Assembly (NCBI GenBank): GCA_031256975.1
Contig: JAIRPN010000013.1
Span: 248,001-312,000 of the forward strand
Reading direction: 5' to 3'
Source of the DNA: Verrucomicrobiales bacterium
GTDB lineage: Bacteria > Verrucomicrobiota > Verrucomicrobiia > Methylacidiphilales > JAAUTS01
Length of the DNA: 64,000 nucleotides
The notes below the pieces were generated by a model. That model was given only the letters and a program-made list of their open reading frames with translations. It was not told the origin of the DNA and made no database searches. The position numbers and the translations under genes are program-made. Position 1 is the first letter of the stretch. Every line of letters starts with the position of its first letter. Of this stretch, positions 45,804 to 54,742 are shown one piece after another.

Positions 45804-47189
45804 ATGGAAGGTCTTGTGGAGTTGAAAACAACCAAAACAGGCAATGGGAATACTACGGTCTCGAACCGGCCCGAATGGTGGCTGGCGGGACAACAGCAAG
45901 CCAAGGCGCGCTACGAGGCGTTGCCGATGCCCAAACGCAAAGATGAAGCCTGGCGTTTTGCCAGTGTGCAAAATCTGGATCTGGCGCCCTACCAGCCCGC
46001 CGTTAGCGTCAGTGACGCCGAGCGTGCACGGATTCTGGAAGCCTCGGTCATGTGCTTTGAGGCCGCCGGACACGCGGTATTCGCCAATGACCAGTTGCTG
46101 TCCTTCCAAGGCGCTAATGACGAACTGCAAAAGAAGGGTGTCATTTTCGAGCCGATTTCCGAGGCGCTTGCCAAGCATCCCGAGTTGCTGAAAAAGCATT
46201 TCATGGAACAGCCGGTGGTGCTGGGCTCGGAGAAATTCGCCGCCTTGCACCGCGCGCAGTGTAACAACGGCATCCTGCTGTATGTGCCGAAAAATGTGCA
46301 GGTCAAGTTGCCCTTGGCGGCTTGGCACTGGCTCAGTGGTGCCAATGGCGCGGTATTTCCGCATACGTTGATCATCGCCGAGGCGAACAGCGAAGTAACC
46401 TTTACCGATTTCTACCGCTCACTCGATGAACAGCCAGGCCTCGCCGTTAGCGTCACCGATTTGCTGGTGGGTGACGGTGCGAAAGTGAATTACCTGTGCT
46501 GCCAGTCTTGGAGCGAACAGGCCTTGTCCTTCCAACTTTGCTCGACCTTGGTCGGCAAGGATGCTTACGCCAAGTCCTTGAATTTCAATCTCGGCGGCAT
46601 CTTCTCGCGTATCGAAAGCCACAGCCGCCTTGCCGGCACCGGCGCGCGCAGTGAAATGCTCGGCCTGTCCGTTTGTCACGGCAAACAGGAATTCGACCAG
46701 CGCACCCTGCAGGATCACCTTGCGCCGAACGCGTGGAGCGATCTGTTGTACAAGAATGCGTTGAACCATCGTGCCAAATCCATTTTCGAAGGACTGATCA
46801 AGGTTGAGGTCGGTGCCAAGCAGACCGACGCCTACCAGACCAACCGCAATCTACTGTTGAGCGGCGATGCGGAAGCCGATTCCATGCCCGGCTTGGAAAT
46901 CGCCAATGACGACGTCAAATGCAGTCACGGCGCGACCACCGGCCAGATCAGCTCTGAGGAGTTGTTTTACATGCTGCAACGCGGCATCCCGCGCCATGAG
47001 GCGAATTACCTGATTTCCGTTGGTTTCACCGAGGAAGTTTTGGAGCGCTTCGGCAATGCGGAAATCAACGAGCAACTGCGCGAAATGATCGCCGACAAAT
47101 TCCGTCGCGGCAAGAACGTCAAGGTTGAAGCGGCTGGCGATGAAGCGATCGACGAAACCAACGTTCGCAGTTTGCAGGGAACGGTGTGA
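45804..47189 (+). CDS. sufD: Fe-S cluster assembly protein SufD
   Basis: SufD pairs with SufB on the SufC ATPase. The 461-residue protein has the shared SufB/D beta-helix core (IFEGLIKVEVGAKQTDAYQ) and the C-terminal LQRGIPRHEANYLISVGFTEEV. The N-terminus MEGLVELKTTKTGNGN is longer and less conserved. An AT-rich repeat separates it from sufT. Confidence 0.94.
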   Translation: MEGLVELKTTKTGNGNTTVSNRPEWWLAGQQQAKARYEALPMPKRKDEAWRFASVQNLDLAPYQPAVSVSDAERARILEASVMCFEAAGHAVFANDQLLSFQGANDELQKKGVIFEPISEALAKHPELLKKHFMEQPVVLGSEKFAALHRAQCNNGILLYVPKNVQVKLPLAAWHWLSGANGAVFPHTLIIAEANSEVTFTDFYRSLDEQPGLAVSVTDLLVGDGAKVNYLCCQSWSEQALSFQLCSTLVGKDAYAKSLNFNLGGIFSRIESHSRLAGTGARSEMLGLSVCHGKQEFDQRTLQDHLAPNAWSDLLYKNALNHRAKSIFEGLIKVEVGAKQTDAYQTNRNLLLSGDAEADSMPGLEIANDDVKCSHGATTGQISSEELFYMLQRGIPRHEANYLISVGFTEEVLERFGNAEINEQLREMIADKFRRGKNVKVEAAGDEAIDETNVRSLQGTV

Positions 47190-47260
47190 AATTACGAATT
47201 ACTAATTATGAATTACGAATGAAGCTGCAATTCGTAATTAGTAATTCCAAATTGGTAATT
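47190..47260. repeat. AT-rich inverted repeat between sufD and sufT
   Basis: Alternating ATTACGAATTAC-type words form two inverted arms around GAAGCTGCA (about 47197-47220 and 47229-47247). The composition contrasts strongly with the GC-rich flanks. Similar ATTACGAATTA repeats are, from memory, scattered in intergenic regions of many bacterial genomes. No T run follows, so it is not a typical terminator. Confidence 0.75.
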
Positions 47261-47265
47261 GAATT

Positions 47266-47799
47266 ATGAGCGGAGGCATCAAACTCAAGCGTGACGTTGA
47301 GGCTACTCGTATCCCGAGTGGCGAAGTATTCACCATTCCGGCCAATACCGAAGTGGGAGTAACCCAGTCGCTGGGTGACACCTACACCATCGTGTGCGAA
47401 CTGGGCATGGCCCGCATCGAGGGCAAGGATGCGGACGCGCTGGGTTATGAAATGGCGTCCAAGGCTGCCCCGATCGCTAACGGCGACGCCCTGCCGCCCG
47501 CCGAGATCGAAAAACAGATTTGGGAAAAGCTCAAAACCGTTTATGACCCGGAAATCCCGGTCAACATCGTGGACCTCGGCCTGGTCTACGACATGAATTT
47601 GGAAAACGGCAAAGCCGAAGTGAAAATGACGCTAACCGCGCCCGGTTGCGGCATGGGCCCAGTCTTGCAGCAGGAAGCGCAGAAAAAGATTCTCGATATT
47701 CCCGGCGTCAGCAGTGCCGAGGTATTCCTCGTCTGGGACCCGCCTTGGCACCAAGGAATGATCAGCGAAATAGGCCGCATGAAGCTCGGCATGGTTTAA
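47266..47799 (+). CDS. sufT: SufT/MIP18-family Fe-S maturation factor
   Basis: This 177-residue protein has a DUF59 (MIP18) domain over about residues 80-170: VYDPEIPVNIVDLGLVYDM and the conserved Cys in LTAPGCGMGPVL. The N-terminal 75 residues form the extra SufT-type beta domain. It helps mature iron-sulfur proteins downstream of SufBCD. It is the last gene of the suf operon and is followed by a terminator. Confidence 0.93.
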   Translation: MSGGIKLKRDVEATRIPSGEVFTIPANTEVGVTQSLGDTYTIVCELGMARIEGKDADALGYEMASKAAPIANGDALPPAEIEKQIWEKLKTVYDPEIPVNIVDLGLVYDMNLENGKAEVKMTLTAPGCGMGPVLQQEAQKKILDIPGVSSAEVFLVWDPPWHQGMISEIGRMKLGMV

Positions 47800-47802
47800 T
47801 GG

Positions 47803-47833
47803 AAAACGCGGACAAAACTGTCCGCGTTTTTTT
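47803..47833 (+). terminator. Intrinsic terminator of the suf operon
   Basis: A perfect 12-bp stem AAAACGCGGACA (47803-47814) with TGTCCGCGTTTT (47819-47830), a 4-nt loop and a following T run. Confidence 0.94.
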
Positions 47834-47853
47834 ATATCCAGTTCCCGGTTTTA

Positions 47854-50800
47854 TTATTCCGCCGGAATCACGTTGAATTCCGCTAGGCTGGCGAATTTGC
47901 TGCTGGCGTTGTCGGGATAAGTGGTGTTGAAGACAATCTTGATGTGTCTCGCGGTTAGCGGCTCCTTTGGTGTGAGGTAAATCGCGGCACCGCTGTTTTC
48001 GGCTTTGCCCTTGAGGATGGGCTTGCCCCAGTCCTTACCGTCATTGTTGGCGTAGATTTCATAATCCTTCGGACGGCCGTTCACGCCGTCCTGGCGCGGG
48101 GTGAGGATTAGGGTCTTGATCTTGATACTGGCGCCGAGGTCGATGGCGACAAAGTGCGGGGCGCCGGCCATGGCAGGCGAGTACTGGCTATGCCAGAAGG
48201 TGGAGGAATCGCCGTCGATGAGGTGGGTAAGTTCGCCTTCGCCTTTTTGGGTGCTGCTGGCGCTGACTTTCCATTGGGCGCGATTGACGTAAGGCAGGAA
48301 GTACAGGGCTCCGATGAAGCTCTCGCCGTTAGCGGCGCTGTTGCGGAACCAAAGCAGACCGGAATGATCGATGACTAAGGGCTTGGTGTAGGGCAGCCAT
48401 TGTTTGCCGTCGTTGGAGTAGGCGATGCTGCCGCCGGAACTGGTGCTGAGTGTCACTTCTCCTTGTGCGTTGCGGGCGGCGAGGACGGGCTTGGCGGCGG
48501 AGGCGAGCGGGAGTTCGCGGGTGGCGGCCGTTAGCGTTTGATGATCAGACAATAGTTTTAATACGTAGGAGAATTCGGCGGGATCGCTGTGCAGCAGGTA
48601 TTGCGGCAGGGGACGCGGGCCGCAACTGGCGGAGCCGACGCCGAGGGTTTGCGCGGAGAGGCAGAGCACGGTGACGCGGGAAGTTGCGAGGTCGACGGAG
48701 TAGGGGACGGCGTCAAGTTCCTCGTCGGTGTAAGGCAGGGCCGAGAATTGCAATAGTTTGTCATTGGCGGCGGCTTGGGCCACTAATAACGGGGTTTTGT
48801 TGCCACTAATGGCGAGCCAGCGGGTGTCTTCGTGGTTGCCGCATTCCATGGGTTTTGCATAAGGGGTGAGTTGTGCGGCGACGCTGCTTTGGTAGAGGCC
48901 GATGTCGGAACCGTGTTTGCGGTCGGAGTAGTTTTCCATCGGGCCGCGAGCGAAGTATTCGAGTTGGTCGAGTTTTTTGTCGAGCAACAGGCGGACGCCG
49001 ATGCGTGCGGGGATAATGGCGGGGCCGTCGAAGGTGACGGCGTTGTCGACGCTAATGGCGGCGTTACCGTAGACGGTATAACTGGCCTGATGGGTGGCGA
49101 CGAAGTTGTTTTCGCCGCTGTATTGAACGCTGGTGGTGATGCGGGCGCTGGACGGGCTGAGTTGGACGGCATCGAAGCTGAGCACTTTGGCGTTGAGTTT
49201 GTTCAGGCCGACGCGTTCCCAGTCGCCAAAGGCGTAACGGTCGTCGATCTGGTGCGGCGCACGCCAGAGGTTGAGTTTGGGGCCACCGCCGGGAAGGAGG
49301 ATGTTTTCACCGTCGCGACTGAGTTCGCTGATGGCGCCGCTGTTGCGGTCGAATTTGACGCGGAAGTTTTTGCCGCTAATGACCGGATCACTGTTCGCGT
49401 CGCTGAGTTGCAGGGCGGGTTGGCTTTTGCTGTCGCTAACGGTGGCGGGCGTGCTGACGGGGAGTTTGAATTGGGCGTTGGCGATGTCGTAGCCTTTCTT
49501 GGCCCAGGGTTCGTCATTGGCGAGGGAGAAGGCGATGTTGAGGTAATAGTCGGCGCCGGGCTTGGCTTTGATGGCGGGCAGGGGAAGGCTCAGGATGCTT
49601 TCCTGTTGCGGGGCGAGCTTCAAGGCGGGCAGTTTGCCTTCGCTAATGACGTTGCCGTCCTCGGTGAGGTTCCAACTGATGTTGAATTTTGCGAGGTTGG
49701 TGAAGGCGTATTTGTTTTTGATGTGAATTTTGCCCTGGGTGAGTTCGTCGTTGGCGGCGCTAAAGCCAATCCATTGGTAGATGCGTTTGACTTCGGGGAA
49801 GTGCGGTTTGGGTGTGCGGTCGGAGAAGACGACGCCTTTGTGGATGAAGTATTTGTCGTTCGGGATTTCGCCAAAGCCGCCGCCGTAGGCGAGGTATTGG
49901 CGCTTGGGGTCGCGGCGGTTCCAGATGCCCTGGTCTTCCCACTCCCAAATGGCGCCGCCCATCGAAGCGGGATTGGAGTCAAAGACGTCATTGTACTCCG
50001 CGAGTCCACCCATCGAATTGAACATGGCGTGCGCGTATTCGCAAAGGTAGAAGGGCTTGGTGTAGTCGTCGGACTGGGTGATTTTTGCGGTGCCCTCGGA
50101 AGAGGTGTACATGCGGCTGTCGATGTCGGCAGGGTTGCCTTTGCCGATGCCGAAGGGTTCGTATTGTACGGGACGGCTGAGGTCGAGTTGTTTGACGGCG
50201 GCGAGGGCGGCGATGAAGTTGGGGCCGGCGTTGGCTTCGTTGCCGAGGGACCAGATGACGACGGAGGGATGGTTTTTGACTTCTTCGACGTTGGCGATGT
50301 TGCGGTCGACGATGGCTTTTTCGAGTCGCGGTTGTTTTTCGAGGACGTCCCGCAAGCCGTGATCCTCGACGTTGGCCTCGGCGACGAGGTAGAGGCCGTA
50401 TTGGTCGCAAAGTTCGTACCAGCGCGGATCGTCGGTGTAGTGGCAGGTGCGGACGTGATTGCAGTTGGCTTGTTTGAGGAGTTCGATGTCGCGGATCATA
50501 TGCTCCTCGGTGACGTAATGTCCGGTATCCGGCCAGTTTTCGTGGCGGTTAGCGCCTTTCAATTTGACAGGAACGCCGTTGATCATGAAAAGACGGCCCT
50601 TGATTTCAACTTTGCGGAAGCCGGTGCGGGCGGAAATGAATTCCTCGCCGTTGTTAAGCTTGAGGACGGTGGTGTAGAGGTTGGGGGTTTCGGCGGTCCA
50701 TTTGACCGGATTGTTGACGGGAATGGTGGCGCTAACGGTGATTTCGCCATTGGCGGCGAGTTCAGAAACCGGGACGTTGGCCGGGTTGCCGACCGGTTGG

Positions 50801-51681
50801 TTGTTGGCGTCATACAAGGTGACGGTGAGTTCGCGCGCAGCGGCGGGTGTTGCGGAGTAGTTGTGAATTTTGGCGCTAACGGCGAGGTTGGCGTCCTTGT
50901 ATTGGGAGTCGAGGTCGGTGAGGACTTTGAAGTCGCGGATGTGGACCTGCGGTGCGGACCAGAGGGTGACGTTGCGGAAGATGCCGGAGAGCCGCCACAT
51001 GTCCTGGTCTTCCAGGTAGGAGCCGCTGCTGTATTGCCAGACTTCAACGGCGAGGGTGTTGGGCTTGCCGCTAACGATGAAGTCGGTGATGTCGAATTCG
51101 GCGGGGTTGCGGGAGTTGACGGAGTAACCGACTTGTTTGCCGTTAATCCAGAGGAAGAAGGCGGAGTCAACGCCGTCGAAGGTAAGGAAGATGCGGCGGC
51201 CCTGCCATTCCTTGGGCACTTCGAAATCACGGCGGTAGCTGCCGATGGGATTGCGTTCGACGTAGGCGGTGTAATCTTTCGGCGGTTCGCTCATGACGTG
51301 CGGCCAGTCTTTTTTGAAGGTGTAGCCGTTGTTTTTATAAAAGGGTGTGCCGTAGCCTTGGATTTGCCAGTTGGACGGAACGGGGAGGTCGTGCCAGCCG
51401 CTAACGCTGAAGTCCGGTTTGAAAAAATCGGCAGGACGTTCCTCGGGGCGGGGCACCCAGTTGAATTTCCAAGTACCGTTAAGTGAGCAGGCGAAGGGGG
51501 ATTGCTGGCGGTTCGCTGTTAGCGCCTGTTTGAGGTCGGCGTAGGGCATCAGGGTGGCGTGCCAGGGTTGCTTGTTGATGCCGAGCATTTCCGGGGTTTC
51601 GATTTCCGATGGAATCGGGGCCGCATGGATGATCGAGAAGGTGCTGCATAACAACGTTGAGATTAAGAATCGCTTGAACAT
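47854..51681 (-). CDS. Secreted GH2 beta-galactosidase with F5/8 type C domain
   Basis: This 1275-residue enzyme has a signal peptide (MFKRFLISTLLCSTFSIIHA) and the LacZ arrangement: sugar-binding domain, immunoglobulin-like domains, TIM barrel with acid/base Glu in SLGNEANAGPNF and nucleophile Glu in YLCEYAHAMFNSMGG, and a small-chain domain. At the C-terminus (about residues 1125-1275) is a discoidin/F5-8C-like carbohydrate-binding module (HLIDGDSSTFWHSQYSP, PRQDGVNGRPKDYEIYAN). It should act outside the cytoplasm on galactosides of plant, algal or host glycans. It carries about 14 copies of the iterated motif. It is a single gene whose 3' end converges with sufT. Confidence 0.93.
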   Translation of the reverse strand: MFKRFLISTLLCSTFSIIHAAPIPSEIETPEMLGINKQPWHATLMPYADLKQALTANRQQSPFACSLNGTWKFNWVPRPEERPADFFKPDFSVSGWHDLPVPSNWQIQGYGTPFYKNNGYTFKKDWPHVMSEPPKDYTAYVERNPIGSYRRDFEVPKEWQGRRIFLTFDGVDSAFFLWINGKQVGYSVNSRNPAEFDITDFIVSGKPNTLAVEVWQYSSGSYLEDQDMWRLSGIFRNVTLWSAPQVHIRDFKVLTDLDSQYKDANLAVSAKIHNYSATPAAARELTVTLYDANNQPVGNPANVPVSELAANGEITVSATIPVNNPVKWTAETPNLYTTVLKLNNGEEFISARTGFRKVEIKGRLFMINGVPVKLKGANRHENWPDTGHYVTEEHMIRDIELLKQANCNHVRTCHYTDDPRWYELCDQYGLYLVAEANVEDHGLRDVLEKQPRLEKAIVDRNIANVEEVKNHPSVVIWSLGNEANAGPNFIAALAAVKQLDLSRPVQYEPFGIGKGNPADIDSRMYTSSEGTAKITQSDDYTKPFYLCEYAHAMFNSMGGLAEYNDVFDSNPASMGGAIWEWEDQGIWNRRDPKRQYLAYGGGFGEIPNDKYFIHKGVVFSDRTPKPHFPEVKRIYQWIGFSAANDELTQGKIHIKNKYAFTNLAKFNISWNLTEDGNVISEGKLPALKLAPQQESILSLPLPAIKAKPGADYYLNIAFSLANDEPWAKKGYDIANAQFKLPVSTPATVSDSKSQPALQLSDANSDPVISGKNFRVKFDRNSGAISELSRDGENILLPGGGPKLNLWRAPHQIDDRYAFGDWERVGLNKLNAKVLSFDAVQLSPSSARITTSVQYSGENNFVATHQASYTVYGNAAISVDNAVTFDGPAIIPARIGVRLLLDKKLDQLEYFARGPMENYSDRKHGSDIGLYQSSVAAQLTPYAKPMECGNHEDTRWLAISGNKTPLLVAQAAANDKLLQFSALPYTDEELDAVPYSVDLATSRVTVLCLSAQTLGVGSASCGPRPLPQYLLHSDPAEFSYVLKLLSDHQTLTAATRELPLASAAKPVLAARNAQGEVTLSTSSGGSIAYSNDGKQWLPYTKPLVIDHSGLLWFRNSAANGESFIGALYFLPYVNRAQWKVSASSTQKGEGELTHLIDGDSSTFWHSQYSPAMAGAPHFVAIDLGASIKIKTLILTPRQDGVNGRPKDYEIYANNDGKDWGKPILKGKAENSGAAIYLTPKEPLTARHIKIVFNTTYPDNASSKFASLAEFNVIPAE

Positions 51682-51782
51682 GGTAAATGAAGGAAAGGTT
51701 ATCGTTTATAATTAGAGTGGTACGCTAATTTGACAAATAATTTCATGTCCGCTTTTCGGTCGAAAATGTCTGCTTTTTTGAA

Positions 51783-51825
51783 CAATAAAAAAGCCGCTAA
51801 CGACGAGTTTTGTCGTTAGCGGCTT
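51783..51825 (-). terminator. ilvB terminator made of an inverted pair of the iterated motif
   Basis: A perfect 14-bp stem AAGCCGCTAACGAC (51791-51804) with GTCGTTAGCGGCTT (51812-51825), 7-nt loop. On the minus strand it is followed by a T run (complement of AATAAAAAA). It lies 24 nt after the ilvB stop. Confidence 0.93.
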
Positions 51826-51848
51826 GGATTAAATAAAACGGCTAAGGC

Positions 51849-53648
51849 TTAACCCGGAATTTCGCCGTGGATGCGGGTGCCGGGAACCATCGGTTCGATG
51901 ATGATGTCTTTCACCGTGCGGCCCGCCGGAATCATCGGCAGGACGTGCTCAGTGTAAGGTACCAGGACGTCCAAGACATAAGGTTCCTTGGAGGCCAGCA
52001 TGCGTTTCAATGCGGGAACCAATTCCTCCGGTTTGACCACGAATTCGGCCTTGATGCCGAAGCCTTCGCAAATCTTCACGTAGTTCGGATAGATTTCTTC
52101 CGGTTTGTCGAATTTGCCGAGGAAGGTGTGTCCGCGGTTGCTGTCGAAGAAACGGTCTTCCCATTGCATCACCATGCCGAGGTATTGGTTGTTGATAATG
52201 ATCACCTTGGCCGGGATTTTTTCCACGGCGGCGGTGGCGAGTTCCTGCACGTTCATCATGAACGAACCGTCACCGTCGATGTCGATGACTTGTTTGTCAG
52301 GGCAGGCGACTTTTGCCCCGAGGGCGGCGGGATAGCCGAAGCCCATGGAGCCGAGGCCGCTGGAGCTCAGGTAGCTGCGCGGATGGACGTAGTCGAAGAA
52401 TTGCGCAGCCCACATTTGGTGCTGGCCGACACCAACGGTGATGATGGCGTTGCCGTGGGTCAGGTCATTCAATTCCTCAACCACTTGCTGCGGCAGGATC
52501 TGGCCGGGAACGGAATTGTAGTGCAGCGGGAATTCCTTCTTCCAGCCATCGATTTTTTTCTGCCAGGCGGGGAAGGTTTTGCGTTTGCGGTTTTCCTTGC
52601 GGATGATTTCGTTGAGACGCTTGAGGGCGTATCTGACGTCGCTCAGGATTGGCAAATGGATTTGCTTGTTTTTGTTGATTTCCGCCTCGTCGGTTTCGAT
52701 GTGCACGATGGTGGCGTGCTTGGCGAACTCGCTGACCTTGCCCGTCACGCGGTCGTCGAAGCGCACGCCGGCGGCGATGAGCAAGTCGCATTCATCGACG
52801 GCGTAGTTGGCGTACACAGTGCCGTGCATGCCCAGCCATTTGCAGGAAAGGGCGTGGTTTTCCGGGAAGCAACCGACGCCCATTAGCGTGGTGGTTACCG
52901 GAATGTGGGTGGCCTCGGCGAATTTTTTCAATTCAGCGCTGGCATCGGCGCTAATGATGCCGCCGCCCACATATAGCATCGGGCGTTCGGATTTTTCAAT
53001 CAGGCCCAGCACTTCATTCAAGGCCAGATCGTCGGCTTTTTCATTTTCGATCAAGCCGGGGAGTTCGACCTCATCGGGGAAAATCGGATGGGTCATCGAT
53101 GCCTGCACGTCCTTGGGAACGTCAATCCACACCGGACCGGGTCTGCCCGTGGTGGCGATCTTGAAGGCTTCCTTCACCACGCGCGGGATGTCATTCACAT
53201 CCATCACCAGATAACTGTGCTTCACGATCGGCACGGTCATGCCGTACACGTCGGTTTCCTGGAAAGCACCTTTGCCGATCATCGGGCGGGCCACTTGTCC
53301 GGTGATGGCGATGAGCGGGATGGAATCCATGAAGGCATCGGCCACGCCGGTGACCAGATTGGTGGCGCCGGGGCCGGAAGTGGCCATGCAGATGCCGGGT
53401 TTGCCGGAAGCGCGGGCATAGCCACCGGCCATGAAGGAACCGCCCTGTTCATGGCGCGGCAGGATGGTGCGGATGGATTTGGAACGGGTCAGCGACTGGT
53501 GAAACATCATGCTGGCGCCGCCGGGATAGGCGAAAACGGTATCAACGCCCTCCAATTCCAAGGCGCGGACCAGAATGTCGGCGCCATTCATGGCGGGAGA
53601 TGCTTTCGAACTCTTCTTTGTTTGTGCTGTTTTTTTACCGTTTTTCAT
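51849..53648 (-). CDS. ilvB: Acetolactate synthase large subunit
   Basis: This ThDP enzyme condenses two pyruvates (or pyruvate and 2-oxobutyrate) in branched-chain amino acid synthesis. The 599 residues show the N-terminal domain GADILVRALELEGVDTVFAY, PRHEQGGSFMAGGYARASG (catalytic Glu), QETDVYGMT, and the ThDP motif DGDGSFMMNVQELAT to NNQYLGMV. The ATG at 53648 is the most likely start, giving a Lys-rich leader before the conserved region. No small subunit (ilvN) or ilvC is adjacent. A candidate promoter TTGTCT/TACACT lies about 50-75 nt upstream. Confidence 0.95.
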   Translation of the reverse strand: MKNGKKTAQTKKSSKASPAMNGADILVRALELEGVDTVFAYPGGASMMFHQSLTRSKSIRTILPRHEQGGSFMAGGYARASGKPGICMATSGPGATNLVTGVADAFMDSIPLIAITGQVARPMIGKGAFQETDVYGMTVPIVKHSYLVMDVNDIPRVVKEAFKIATTGRPGPVWIDVPKDVQASMTHPIFPDEVELPGLIENEKADDLALNEVLGLIEKSERPMLYVGGGIISADASAELKKFAEATHIPVTTTLMGVGCFPENHALSCKWLGMHGTVYANYAVDECDLLIAAGVRFDDRVTGKVSEFAKHATIVHIETDEAEINKNKQIHLPILSDVRYALKRLNEIIRKENRKRKTFPAWQKKIDGWKKEFPLHYNSVPGQILPQQVVEELNDLTHGNAIITVGVGQHQMWAAQFFDYVHPRSYLSSSGLGSMGFGYPAALGAKVACPDKQVIDIDGDGSFMMNVQELATAAVEKIPAKVIIINNQYLGMVMQWEDRFFDSNRGHTFLGKFDKPEEIYPNYVKICEGFGIKAEFVVKPEELVPALKRMLASKEPYVLDVLVPYTEHVLPMIPAGRTVKDIIIEPMVPGTRIHGEIPG

Positions 53649-53696
53649 ATATATTGCGTAATTCCTTCCGGAGCGCATAGGCAGCCGGGAAGGGAG

Positions 53697-53724
53697 AGTG
53701 TAAAAGAAAAATTGCATAAGACAA
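53697..53724 (-). promoter_or_regulatory. Candidate promoter of ilvB
   Basis: On the minus strand TTGTCT (53724-53719) and TACACT (53702-53697) are separated by 16 bp, leaving a leader of about 40 nt before the ilvB ATG. No leader peptide is visible. Confidence 0.4.
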
Positions 53725-53776
53725 TAAAAAGCGTTGACAGGGAGTCCCCGCACGCATACCTTTTTCGTTCCTTTTT

Positions 53777-54211
53777 ATGAAAACTTTCTCGGCAAAAGCA
53801 GAAACTACAGACCGCAAATGGTACGTCATTGACGCCCAAAACCAAGTGGTGGGGCGCGTTGCGGAAAAAGCCGCCGTTCTTCTGCGCGGCAAAGACAAGG
53901 CGATTTTCACGCCGCACGTGGACACGGGCGATCACGTGATCATCATCAATGCTGAAAAGGCCAAGTTCACCGGCAAAAAGGAAGAGCAGAAGAATTACAG
54001 CAGCTACTCGAACTTCATCGGTGGCCAGAAGAACGAAAGCCCGAAGGAAGTCCGCCGCCGCAAGCCGGAATTGATCGTGGAACGCGCTGTCAAGGGCATG
54101 ATCCCGCACAACCGTCTCGGCCGCGTGGTGTTGAAGAAATTGCACGTTTATGCCGGTGCCGAGCACCCGCACGCCGCGCAGGAACCCAAGGCGATCAAAG
54201 TCACCCGTTAA
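53777..54211 (+). CDS. rplM: Ribosomal protein L13
   Basis: L13 is an early 50S assembly protein. The 144-residue chain has RKWYVIDAQNQVVGRVA and the conserved VKGMIPHNRLGRVVLKKLHVY. A TTGACA box at 53734 lies upstream. It forms an operon with rpsI, 18 nt apart. Confidence 0.97.
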   Translation: MKTFSAKAETTDRKWYVIDAQNQVVGRVAEKAAVLLRGKDKAIFTPHVDTGDHVIIINAEKAKFTGKKEEQKNYSSYSNFIGGQKNESPKEVRRRKPELIVERAVKGMIPHNRLGRVVLKKLHVYAGAEHPHAAQEPKAIKVTR

Positions 54212-54229
54212 TTTCAAAGGTAAAATAAT

Positions 54230-54625
54230 ATGGCAGACAAACAAATCTTCATGGCAACCGGCCGTCGTAAAACCGCCGTTGCCCGCGTCAACCTCAAGGC
54301 CGGCAAAGGCACCGTCACGGTCAACAACAAGGCCGCCGAGGACTATTTCGTGACGCCCGAGCAGCGCATTGAATTGATGCTCCCGCTGGTGCTTACCGAG
54401 AACCAGAAAAAATTTGATGTCCAGATCCGCACCGAAGGCGGCGGTCTGCAGGGCCAGGCCGGTGCTGCCAGCCTGGCGATTTCCCGCGCGTTGATCCAGG
54501 TGGACAAGGAATTGCGTCCGGCCTTGAAGGCCAAGGGTCTGCTGACCCGCGATTCACGTATGAAGGAACGTAAGAAATCCGGTCAGCCCGGTGCTCGTAA
54601 GCGTTTCCAATTCTCCAAGCGTTAA
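54230..54625 (+). CDS. rpsI: Ribosomal protein S9
   Basis: S9 touches the P-site tRNA anticodon with its C-terminal tail. The 131-residue chain has the core ATGRRKTAVARVNLKAGKG and the conserved end PGARKRFQFSKR. Confidence 0.97.
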   Translation: MADKQIFMATGRRKTAVARVNLKAGKGTVTVNNKAAEDYFVTPEQRIELMLPLVLTENQKKFDVQIRTEGGGLQGQAGAASLAISRALIQVDKELRPALKAKGLLTRDSRMKERKKSGQPGARKRFQFSKR

Positions 54626-54648
54626 TCGCGAACGAGACTTTGTTTTCG

Positions 54649-54677
54649 AAAAGCGTCCGGCAACGGGCGCTTTTTTT
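54649..54677 (+). terminator. Intrinsic terminator of rplM-rpsI
   Basis: AAAAGCGTCCG (54649-54659) pairs with CGGGCGCTTTT (54664-54674, one G-T pair), 4-nt loop, followed by a T run. Confidence 0.92.
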
Positions 54678-54742
54678 GTGCCCGCATCCGGCGGTAAAAA
54701 AACTTTTCTTTTAACGGCATTTATCGCATTCTAAACCTCCCC

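Noticed and set aside
48832-51486. An 884-codon open frame on the plus strand opposite the beta-galactosidase gene.
   Set aside because: It is the mirror of a GC-rich coding frame: Val/Gly/Ala/Asp-rich, no domain, no ribosome site, while the minus strand encodes a full GH2 enzyme with catalytic motifs.
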